A DNA stretch of 64,000 nucleotides, from positions 4,805,501 through 4,869,500 of the forward strand of contig NZ_CP014301.1 of the NCBI RefSeq assembly GCF_001562255.1, given 5' to 3'. Under the pieces are notes generated by a model, which saw only the letters and a list, made by a program, of their open reading frames with translations, was not told the origin of the DNA and made no database searches. The position numbers were made by a program, and so were the translations under genes. Of this stretch, positions 42,347 through 50,257 are shown piece after piece (position 1 is the first letter of the stretch; the number at the start of each line of letters is the position of its first letter). Source of the stretch: Bosea sp. PAMC 26642. GTDB lineage: Bacteria > Pseudomonadota > Alphaproteobacteria > Rhizobiales > Beijerinckiaceae.

Positions 42347-44308
42347 ATGAACCAAGAGTTTCTCGACTTCTACAACCAGGAACTGCGGCTCTTCACCGAG
42401 CATACCCAGGAATTCGCCGAGGAGTTTCCCGGCATCGCCGAACGTCTCGGCGGCCTCGTCGGCGAGCGCATGGATCCGATGGTCGGCGGATTGCTGGAAG
42501 GCGCGGCCTTTCTCGCCGCCCGTGTTCAGCTCAAGCTCAAGCACGAGTTTCCGGAATTCACCAACAATCTGCTCGAACAGCTGCTGCCGAACTATCTCGC
42601 GCCGACCCCCTCCGCTCTGCTGACCGGCATCAAGCCTCCTTTCTCCGATCCGGGCCTGCGCGAGGGCGTGCGCATCCGGCGCGGCTCCTATCTCGACGCG
42701 ACCTATCTCGAACGTGATCGCCGCGTCGCCTGCCGCTATCGCCTGACCTCCGATGTCACGCTCTGGCCCTTCGACATTCTCTCGGCCGAATACATGGCCG
42801 CGCCCGCCGCCTTGCAGGCGCTCGGCCTGCCGACCGATGCGCGCGGCTTGTCGGGACTTCGTCTCTCGCTGACGCATCGCATGATGGTCGATGCCGAAGA
42901 CGAGCCGCCGCCTTCGGTTTCAGCCAAGCAGCCGCAGAGCTGGTTTGCCGGCTGCAATGCCAAGGAGCTGAAGTTCCATCTACTCGGGGCTGAGGCCGAC
43001 GCGATCGCGCTCTATGAGCAGCTTTTCTCCGATTGCATCGGCATCTATTTCCGTCATCTCGACGAATTCGGCGATCCCGTGATCACCTCGGCCGCATCCT
43101 GCGTGCTCGAGCAGATCGGCTTCGACGAGAGCGAGGCGCTGCTGCCGGCTGACACCCGCGTCTTTCGCGGCTTCGATCTGCTGCGCGAGCTGTTCTGGTT
43201 CCCGCGCAAATTTCTGGGCTTCAGGCTGGACGGGCTGGCGCGGATCATGCCGCAGCTCAAGACCAAGAATGTCGAGATCATTTTCGTATTCGATGAGGTC
43301 AACACCCGCCTTGCCGCCGCCGTCAGCCGCGAGATGTTCGCGCTTTATGCCGCGCCCGCCGTCAACCTGTTTGAGAAGACGACAGACCGTATCCAGGTCC
43401 GGGCCAACGAGCACGAATACCATGTCGTGCCCGATCGCAGCCGGCCGCTCGATTACGAACCTCACAGCATTATCGAGGTTTTTGCCCATTATGTCGGCGG
43501 GCGCGAGAAGCAGCCGGTGCACCCGCTCTACTCCTCGCCCGAGGGCGCCTCGCCGACGCAAGGCCTGCTCTACACCCAGCGCCGGCTGCCGCGCCGCCGC
43601 TCCAGCGCCGAACGCCGCTATGGCAGGGCTTCCGACTATACCGGCACGGAGATGTTCGTCTCGCTCGTCGAGCCCGCCGTCATCGGTGACGCCGTCTCGG
43701 TCGCCGAGCTCAGCGTCAAGGCTTTGTGCTCGAACCGGCATCTGACCGAGCATCTGCCTACCGGCGTAGGCGGCGCCGATTTCAAGCTGCTCGACAGCGT
43801 CTCGCTCGATATTGCCTGCCTGGCCGGACCGACACCGCCGCGTGAGCCGATCGTTTCGCAATTGAAGCTGCGCGCCGAGACGGCGAGTACCGGTGTCATC
43901 ACCTGGAGGCTGATCAACCTGCTCAGCCTCAACCAGCTCGGTCTCGTGCAGCGAGGCGCGGGCCGCAACGGCGAGGCCCTGCGCGAGCTGCTTTCGCTTT
44001 TCGCCGATCTCTCCGACAGCGCCGTCGAGCGCCGCATCCGCGGCATCAAGAGCGTCGACAGCCGCCCGGTGGTCCGGCGCTTTCCGCAGCGGGCCGGCAC
44101 GGGGGCGGCGCGCGGCCTCGAAGTGGTGGTCACGCTGGACGAAAAAGCCTTCGAGGGCAGCGGCGTCTTCCTGCTGGGCGCGGTGCTCGACCGTTTCCTC
44201 TCCGACTATGCGGCGATGAACCATTTCACCCAGACCGTCATCCGCACCGTCGAGCGCGGCGAGGTGATGCGCTGGCCGCCGCGCGCCGGCAGCAGGCGCA
44301 TCCTGTGA
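42347..44308 (+). CDS. tssF: T6SS baseplate protein TssF
   Basis: A 653-residue TssF (ImpG/VasA) with the opening FLDFYNQELRLFTEHTQEFA and EEFPGIAERLG, and the conserved ELLPNYLAP-like stretch (QLLPNYLAPTPSALL). It forms the baseplate wedge with TssG and TssE. It starts six bases after tssE and its stop overlaps the tssG GTG by four bases. Confidence 0.95.
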   Translation: MNQEFLDFYNQELRLFTEHTQEFAEEFPGIAERLGGLVGERMDPMVGGLLEGAAFLAARVQLKLKHEFPEFTNNLLEQLLPNYLAPTPSALLTGIKPPFSDPGLREGVRIRRGSYLDATYLERDRRVACRYRLTSDVTLWPFDILSAEYMAAPAALQALGLPTDARGLSGLRLSLTHRMMVDAEDEPPPSVSAKQPQSWFAGCNAKELKFHLLGAEADAIALYEQLFSDCIGIYFRHLDEFGDPVITSAASCVLEQIGFDESEALLPADTRVFRGFDLLRELFWFPRKFLGFRLDGLARIMPQLKTKNVEIIFVFDEVNTRLAAAVSREMFALYAAPAVNLFEKTTDRIQVRANEHEYHVVPDRSRPLDYEPHSIIEVFAHYVGGREKQPVHPLYSSPEGASPTQGLLYTQRRLPRRRSSAERRYGRASDYTGTEMFVSLVEPAVIGDAVSVAELSVKALCSNRHLTEHLPTGVGGADFKLLDSVSLDIACLAGPTPPREPIVSQLKLRAETASTGVITWRLINLLSLNQLGLVQRGAGRNGEALRELLSLFADLSDSAVERRIRGIKSVDSRPVVRRFPQRAGTGAARGLEVVVTLDEKAFEGSGVFLLGAVLDRFLSDYAAMNHFTQTVIRTVERGEVMRWPPRAGSRRIL

Positions 44309-45363
44309 GCGGCGCGCAGGAGCAGGCGGAAGACGCTCCCTATATCAGTCGGCTAAAGGCCGAGCCTTGGCGTTTCGATTTCTATGCTGTGCTGCGGCGC
44401 CTCGAGCGTAGCTTTCCCGAGCGCCCGCGCATCGGCGATTCCGCCTCGCGGCGCGACGAATATGTCGCGCTGGGCGAGCAGGCCTACCTCGATTTCCCGG
44501 CCTCGACGATCGAACGGGCCGATGACGACGTCCAGGGGCGCCTGCGCCTTTTCGTCAAGTTTCTGGGGCTGCTTGGTCCGCAAGGCGCGCTGCCCCTGGC
44601 GACCACCGAAGAGACCTTCCAGTGGCAGCTCACTCACGAGGAAGCCTTTCCGCGCTTCCTCGACATCCTGAACCACCGATTTCTGCAGCTGTTCTATCGC
44701 GCCTGGGCGGATTCGCGCCCCGTAGCCCAGCATGATCGCCTCGAGCTCGACCGCTTCGCGGCCTATGTCGGCAGCATGATCGGCTTGGGTTCCAAGCCCT
44801 ATGAAAAATGCGACAGCGTGCCCGATCCCGAGAAGCTCGCTTATGCCGGCCTGCTCGGCGCCCAGGCGAAATCCGCCTCTCGGCTGCGCGGCTTTCTCTC
44901 GGGATTGTTCAAGGCCGAGGTCGAGATCGAGCAGTTCGTCGGTATGCGGCTGGTCTTCGATCCCGCCGACCGCACGCGGCTCGGCGCGCTCCATTGCCGC
45001 CTGGGCAGCGACGCCCTGCTCGGAGCCAGCGTCTACAGCGTCGAGGACAAGTTCCGCATCCGCATCGTGGCGCGCGATATGGAGCAGTTCCGCCGCTTCC
45101 TGCCCAGCGGCGACCGCTGCGAGCCGCTGGCCGATGCGGTGTTCTTCCATCTCGGCGAGCAATTCGAATGGGATGTCGAACTCGCCTTGCCGGTGGGCGA
45201 GGTCGAGCCGGTCACGCTCGGCCGCTCCGGTAATCTCGGCTGGACGAGCTGGATGGCGCCGAACTGGAGCGAGAGCGAGGGGGCCTTGCGCCGCGACGCG
45301 CGTTTCCATCCCGCCGAGCGCGTGCGGCACAAGCGCAGCCTTCAGGCTCGAGACGGACGATAG
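44305..45363 (+). CDS. tssG: T6SS baseplate protein TssG
   Basis: A 352-residue TssG (ImpH/VasB). It shows EPWRFDFYAVLRRLERSFPE near the start, FLGLLGPQGALPL in the middle and a C-terminal LGRSGNLGWTSWM segment. It starts with GTG in a GTGA overlap with tssF. ClpV follows after nine bases. Confidence 0.94.
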   Translation: MSGAQEQAEDAPYISRLKAEPWRFDFYAVLRRLERSFPERPRIGDSASRRDEYVALGEQAYLDFPASTIERADDDVQGRLRLFVKFLGLLGPQGALPLATTEETFQWQLTHEEAFPRFLDILNHRFLQLFYRAWADSRPVAQHDRLELDRFAAYVGSMIGLGSKPYEKCDSVPDPEKLAYAGLLGAQAKSASRLRGFLSGLFKAEVEIEQFVGMRLVFDPADRTRLGALHCRLGSDALLGASVYSVEDKFRIRIVARDMEQFRRFLPSGDRCEPLADAVFFHLGEQFEWDVELALPVGEVEPVTLGRSGNLGWTSWMAPNWSESEGALRRDARFHPAERVRHKRSLQARDGR

Positions 45364-45372
45364 GGGACAATC

Positions 45373-48108
45373 ATGGCCGACATCAGCTTGGAAGCCGTCA
45401 CAGGCAAGCTCAACCGGGTCGGCTACGAGGCCTTCATCCTGGCACTGCGCCAGGCCAAGGGCGCCGGCAATCGCAATGTCGAACTGGCGCATTGGCTCGC
45501 CCAGATCCTGCAGCAGCGCGCCACAGACATCGCCTTGACGGCTGATCATTTCGGGCTGGACCGGGCCCGGCTCCTGGCCGATGTCGGCGCCGTCGTAGAA
45601 GGCTTTCGCAAGAACGAGACCGAGATGCCCGGCGTCTCCAACGGCGTCGTCGACCTGCTCGATCGCGGCTGGCACTACGCCACGCTGTTCTTCGGCGAGA
45701 CCCAGATCCGGACCGGCCACGCACTGGTCGCGGCGTTGAAATCCCTCGAACTACGCCGGGCACTGGTCGCGGCGTCTAAGGAGTTCGCCAAGATCCCGGT
45801 CGAGGAGCTGGCTGCCGGCTACGCCAAGATCTGGGAGGGCTCGGAGGAGGAGAACCTGCGGCCGATGGACGGCTCGGGCCTGCGCGCCGCCGGAACGCCA
45901 GGCGCCGAGGCCGCTGCCGAGGGCGCCAAGGGGACCACCGCGCTCGATCGCTTCTCTCAGGACCTCACCGTCAAGGCGCGCTCGGGCGAGATGGATCCGA
46001 TCCTCGGTCGCGACGACGAGATCCGCCAGGTCATCGACGTGCTGATGCGGCGCCGCCAGAACAACCCGATCCTGACCGGCGAGGCCGGCGTCGGCAAGAC
46101 TGCGATCGCCGAGGGGTTTGCCCAGCGCGTTGCCTCGGGCGATGTGCCGCCGCCCTTGCGCAATGTCCGTGTCGTCGCGCTCGATATCGGCCTGATGCAG
46201 GCCGGCGCCTCGATGAAGGGCGAGTTCGAGCAACGCCTGCGCTCTGTCATCGACGAGGTCCAGTCATCGCCGACCCCGGTGATCCTGTTCATCGACGAGG
46301 CGCACACCCTGATCGGCGCCGGAGGCCCTGCCGGTACCGGCGACGCCGCCAATTTGCTCAAGCCCGCTCTGGCGCGCGGCACGCTGCGCACGATCGCTGC
46401 GACGACCTGGTCGGAATACCGGCAGTATTTCGAGAAGGACCCGGCCCTGACCCGGCGCTTCCAGCCGGTGCAGGTCGACGAGCCCGACGTCGCGCGCTGC
46501 TGCACCATGCTGCGTGGCCTGATCGGGCCGATGGAGAAACACCACAAGGTCCGCATTTCCGATGCCGCGATTGTTGCGGCGGTGCAGCTCTCCTCGCGCT
46601 ACATTCCGGCGCGGCAATTGCCCGACAAGGCGGTGAGCCTGCTCGACACCGCTTGCGCCCGTGTCGCGATCAGCCAGAGCGCGACGCCGGCCGCGATCGA
46701 GGATGCGCGCGTCGGCATTGCGGCATTGGAGCAGGAGAAGGCCGCGCTGACCGCCGATCAGGATCTCGGCAGCACGACCGATACGCGCCAGGCCGAAATC
46801 GAGACCGAGATCACTGAGCGCACCGGGAAGCTCGAAGCGCTGGAGGCCGCCTGGGCCAGCGAGCTGGCAGTCGTCGAGGAGATCAAGGCGCTGCGGGCCA
46901 AGCTGGCCGAGCCCACGGAGGCGAGCGCCGATCCCAAGGCCGAGGTCGCAAGGCAGGACGCTGCCGATGAAGCCGACGCGGCGCTCGCACAAGGCCCGGA
47001 ACCGGAAACTCCCTTCGATCTCGCCGCCACCCGCGCGACGCTGACTGAGCGCTTCGCGGCGCTGGGTGAGATCGATCCGGCCGATCGCATGATCTACGCC
47101 CATGTCGACGAGCAATCGGTCGCCTCGGTCGTCTCCGACTGGACCGGCATCCCGGTCGGCCGCATGGTCAAGGACGAGATCGAGACCGTACTCCATCTCG
47201 CCGGGACGCTGAACAAGCGCGTCGTCGGCCAGGGCCACGGCATCTCGATGATCGCCAAGCGCATTGAGACCAGCCGCGCCAAGCTCGACAATCCCAACAA
47301 GCCGATCGGCGTCTTCATGCTCTGCGGCCCCTCGGGCGTCGGCAAGACCGAGACGGCGCTGGCGCTGGCGGAATCGCTCTATGGCGGCGAGCAGAACGTC
47401 ATCACCATCAATATGAGCGAGTTCCAGGAAGCTCACACGGTCTCGACGCTGAAAGGAGCGCCTCCCGGCTATGTCGGCTATGGCGAGGGCGGGCGGCTGA
47501 CCGAGGCTGTGCGCCGCAAGCCCTATTCCGTGGTCCTGCTCGACGAGGTCGAGAAAGCCCATCCCGACGTGCACGAGCTGTTCTTCCAGGTCTTCGACAA
47601 GGGCCAGATGGAGGACGGCACCGGCCGGCGCATCGACTTCAAGAACACGCTGATCATCCTGACCTCGAACGTCGGCACTGATGAGATCATGCGTATGGCC
47701 GGCGACCCGGATACGCGTCCCGATCCGGAGGCGCTGGCAGTGGCACTGCGCCCGGCGCTGCTCAAAGTCTTTCCGCCTGCGCTGATCGGGCGCCTGGTGG
47801 TAATTCCCTACTATCCGCTCTCGCCCCACATGCTCGGCGGCATCGTACGGCTGCAGCTCAACCGCATCGGCAAGCGCCTGCGCGACAATCACGGCGCCGG
47901 TTTCGCTTACGATGATGCGGTGGTCGAGCACATCGTGGCGCAGTGCAACGAGCCCGACTCCGGCGGGCGCATGATCGACAATATCATCACCAACGCGATG
48001 CTGCCGGCGCTCTCGCGCCAGATCCTCAATCTCCAGATCGAGAAAAAGCCGCTGGTCGAGGCCAGCGTCGCGGTCGAGGAGGGAACGTTCGTCTATCGCT
48101 GCGCGTGA
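45373..48108 (+). CDS. clpV: T6SS sheath-recycling AAA+ ATPase ClpV (TssH)
   Basis: A 911-residue double AAA+ ATPase. An N-terminal Clp-N domain is followed by AAA1 (Walker A GEAGVGKT, Walker B VILFIDEAHTLIG), a middle coiled coil (about 450-560) and AAA2 (Walker A GPSGVGKT, VVLLDEVEKAHPDV). ClpV disassembles contracted TssB/TssC sheaths in the cytoplasm. The coupled position behind tssG distinguishes it from housekeeping ClpB. GGGGA lies before the ATG. Confidence 0.95.
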   Translation: MADISLEAVTGKLNRVGYEAFILALRQAKGAGNRNVELAHWLAQILQQRATDIALTADHFGLDRARLLADVGAVVEGFRKNETEMPGVSNGVVDLLDRGWHYATLFFGETQIRTGHALVAALKSLELRRALVAASKEFAKIPVEELAAGYAKIWEGSEEENLRPMDGSGLRAAGTPGAEAAAEGAKGTTALDRFSQDLTVKARSGEMDPILGRDDEIRQVIDVLMRRRQNNPILTGEAGVGKTAIAEGFAQRVASGDVPPPLRNVRVVALDIGLMQAGASMKGEFEQRLRSVIDEVQSSPTPVILFIDEAHTLIGAGGPAGTGDAANLLKPALARGTLRTIAATTWSEYRQYFEKDPALTRRFQPVQVDEPDVARCCTMLRGLIGPMEKHHKVRISDAAIVAAVQLSSRYIPARQLPDKAVSLLDTACARVAISQSATPAAIEDARVGIAALEQEKAALTADQDLGSTTDTRQAEIETEITERTGKLEALEAAWASELAVVEEIKALRAKLAEPTEASADPKAEVARQDAADEADAALAQGPEPETPFDLAATRATLTERFAALGEIDPADRMIYAHVDEQSVASVVSDWTGIPVGRMVKDEIETVLHLAGTLNKRVVGQGHGISMIAKRIETSRAKLDNPNKPIGVFMLCGPSGVGKTETALALAESLYGGEQNVITINMSEFQEAHTVSTLKGAPPGYVGYGEGGRLTEAVRRKPYSVVLLDEVEKAHPDVHELFFQVFDKGQMEDGTGRRIDFKNTLIILTSNVGTDEIMRMAGDPDTRPDPEALAVALRPALLKVFPPALIGRLVVIPYYPLSPHMLGGIVRLQLNRIGKRLRDNHGAGFAYDDAVVEHIVAQCNEPDSGGRMIDNIITNAMLPALSRQILNLQIEKKPLVEASVAVEEGTFVYRCA

Positions 48109-48206
48109 GAATATTCGCGTCCGGAAGCCGACGACGGCGTGGCTGACAGGCTGAAACGCGCGACCGGAGCATTCTGCCGCCGGCGTGCCGAGACGGGAGG
48201 CCGACC

Positions 48207-49097
48207 ATGACGCTCAAATCGCCGCGATTTGCCAACAATCCGCGTTTGCAGCAGGCGGCGAAGAATTCGCCGCCGATCTCGCGCGGCTCCACCGGTTCGC
48301 ATGTCGCCATTGTCCAGAAGGCGTTCATGGATCTTGGGCTTGCGATGGCGATCACGTCGAAAAAGGGTCCGCCGGATGGCATCTTCGGCGGCGAGACAGA
48401 AAGCCGGGTCTGGCAGTTCCAGGCTGCGGCCGGCCTCACCAAGGACGGTATCATCGGCCGCTCAACCATGGAGAAGCTCGACGAACTCCTGCCGACGGCC
48501 GGAGCGCCCCCGAAACCTCTGCCGACGCCCAAGATGACGCACCGGCTGAACGTCCATATGCGCTCGATCGACAACCCTTCGGTACCCGAATTCACCCAGC
48601 TCAAGGTGATGGAGGAGGTTTACGCGCAGTATTTCATCAAGGTCGTGATGATGTCGGGCCAGAGCATCGGTCTGAATCCCGGCGAGGAACTGACGCTTAA
48701 GATCATCGACGGGGCCTGCCAATGGGATCAGGTCTCGGACGAACAACGGCTGCTGCAGAACTCCGGCAGCAAGCAGAATGTCGGCCCCAACGACATCACC
48801 GTCTATTTCGCGACCGTGCTCAGGACCGACACCAAAAAGGGTACGACACTTCAGGGCTGCGCCGGTCACGAACCGAACCGCCCCGCCGTCATGATCGCCG
48901 CGAGTGCGATCGACAAGACGACGATGGCGCATGAAGTCGGCCATGTTCTGCTGGGCTCGAGCTTCGATCCGGTCCACACCGATGACGACGCCAACCTGAT
49001 GTGCAATGCGCCGGTCTGCACCGGCAAGCCCGCCTATTTTACGGTCAAGCAGCTCAACCGCATCTTCGCGAGCAAATTCATCCAGAAACTGGCATAA
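48207..49097 (+). CDS. Candidate T6SS effector: peptidoglycan-binding + zincin-like protease
   Basis: A 296-residue protein with no signal peptide. Residues about 25-95 resemble peptidoglycan-binding domain 1 (ISRGSTGSHVAIVQKAF, then DGIFGGETESRVWQFQAAAG and LTKDGIIGRSTMEKL). The C-terminal domain has a zinc-protease motif AHEVGHVLLG (His242, Glu243, His246), a later His257 in DPVH that may be the third ligand, and NLMCNAP, a possible Met-turn. GGGAGG precedes the ATG. It follows clpV by 98 bases in the same direction, a common place for effectors. No immunity gene is visible beside it, since the next gene is convergent. Effector status is inferred; a processing protease is the alternative. 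Confidence 0.75.
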   Translation: MTLKSPRFANNPRLQQAAKNSPPISRGSTGSHVAIVQKAFMDLGLAMAITSKKGPPDGIFGGETESRVWQFQAAAGLTKDGIIGRSTMEKLDELLPTAGAPPKPLPTPKMTHRLNVHMRSIDNPSVPEFTQLKVMEEVYAQYFIKVVMMSGQSIGLNPGEELTLKIIDGACQWDQVSDEQRLLQNSGSKQNVGPNDITVYFATVLRTDTKKGTTLQGCAGHEPNRPAVMIAASAIDKTTMAHEVGHVLLGSSFDPVHTDDDANLMCNAPVCTGKPAYFTVKQLNRIFASKFIQKLA

Positions 49098-49225
49098 TGC
49101 TGCGTGAGCGGAGATAAAGACAGGACGGCGCAGCCTGTTTGCCTGAGAGCCGACCGGCCGCGTCGGGCGCCCGCCGGCGCCGCGTGCGATCCGACCGCGC
49201 GCCCCTGACGATCTCTCGCGTTGGC

Positions 49226-49849
49226 TCAGGGTTTGACGAAGTTCGCGACGAAATGGACGAGCGCACTTTGCCGGGCCGTCTCGGTCTTGGCGAAGATGCG
49301 CTGGAGATGCGTCCGGGCCGTGGTCTTCGAGATGCCGAGCTTGTCGGCGGCAGCCGGCGTATCGAGGCCTTTGTAGATCAGCTCGAGCAGGCGCGTTTCG
49401 GCCGGCGTCAGGGCGTGGGCTGCCGCAACCATCGCGACCCCGGAGCGTCCGGTCGCCTCGGGCTCCTGAACCAGGATGACAATTTCGGCCTCGTCGCAAT
49501 CGCCCGTTTCCGCGTCATGACCGGTGCAGATCGCGGTGATCGAAAAGGTTCGGCCGCAATCGGTATCGAGGCGCAGCCGCAACTCGTCGGCATCGTTCCG
49601 TACGGTCTTCTCGCGCAGCCAGCGCTGGAGTCGGCTGTTGACCGTGCTGTCGCAAGTCGCGAAGCGCCGGGCCTTGACAATATCCGTGGACATCAGATCG
49701 CGGGCGGCACCGTTGGCGGAGCGGATGCTCAGGTCCGAGCTGACCATGAACAGCGCGATGCTTCCCGCTGGATGCTTCCGGCGCGGCGATGGGCTCATCG
49801 TCGGACGGGGCATCGGGGTGTTGAGCGACAGAGACGACTGGAGTTGCAT
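49226..49849 (-). CDS. LuxR-type transcriptional regulator
   Basis: A 207-residue regulator. The C-terminal 65 residues form a LuxR helix-turn-helix (LTPAETRLLELIYKGLDTPA, then ADKLGISKTTARTHLQRIF). The N-terminal part has a PAS-like feel (SIALFMVSSDLSIRSANGAA) and no receiver Asp pattern. The ATG at 49849 has only a weak ribosome site. It is convergent with the candidate effector and divergent from the membrane kinase, so it may regulate the T6SS region, but this is inference. Confidence 0.8.
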   Translation of the reverse strand: MQLQSSLSLNTPMPRPTMSPSPRRKHPAGSIALFMVSSDLSIRSANGAARDLMSTDIVKARRFATCDSTVNSRLQRWLREKTVRNDADELRLRLDTDCGRTFSITAICTGHDAETGDCDEAEIVILVQEPEATGRSGVAMVAAAHALTPAETRLLELIYKGLDTPAAADKLGISKTTARTHLQRIFAKTETARQSALVHFVANFVKP

Positions 49850-50257
49850 GAGCGTTGACCCGGATTTGAGTGTCGTATCGGGGATCACGCAAAGCGCTTG
49901 GAAATCCGGACATTGCGTCGCGCATTTTTTTTGCCGGTCTCGCTGGCGGAGGTCATGCTGCGAAATCGCCGCTCTGCTCCATCGCGACGACATGTGTGTC
50001 CTCGTTGCGTCCCTGCTCGAACTGCTGAAATTCTGGAACGCCACTGCAACGCCGCTGTGTCAGCAATTGTGGGGTCGGCTGATGGAGCTCATCGGAAAGG
50101 CACTTGCGTGCGACCAGACCATCGAGGCGGCAGTGCCAGTGGCCGAGGAGTGTGCCATCTTCGATTTCGAAGGTTCATCCTCCGGATAAAAGACGAAAAA
50201 TCGGGCCCGCGCGCCTCTGATCGGTCCGTCGCGGCGCGGGGGCATCGTCAAGGCTGA
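49850..50257. other. Divergent intergenic region before the kinase gene
   Basis: This 408-base gap separates the LuxR-type gene from the kinase gene and should hold both promoters. A T8 run lies near 49924-49931. TCCGGACAT at 49905-49913 also occurs upstream of hcp (40930-40938). No gene is supported; an open plus-strand frame ending at 50189 shows no family features. Confidence 0.4.

Noticed and set aside
46264..47931. Long open frame antisense to clpV (about 555 codons)
   Set aside because: It mirrors the ClpV reading frame; the translation has no domain pattern and clpV is unmistakable on the other strand.
36665..48108. Contractile prophage tail or extracellular injection system
   Set aside because: TssK, TssL, TssM, ClpV, Hcp and the phospho-control genes define a T6SS; there are no phage capsid, lysis or tape-measure genes.
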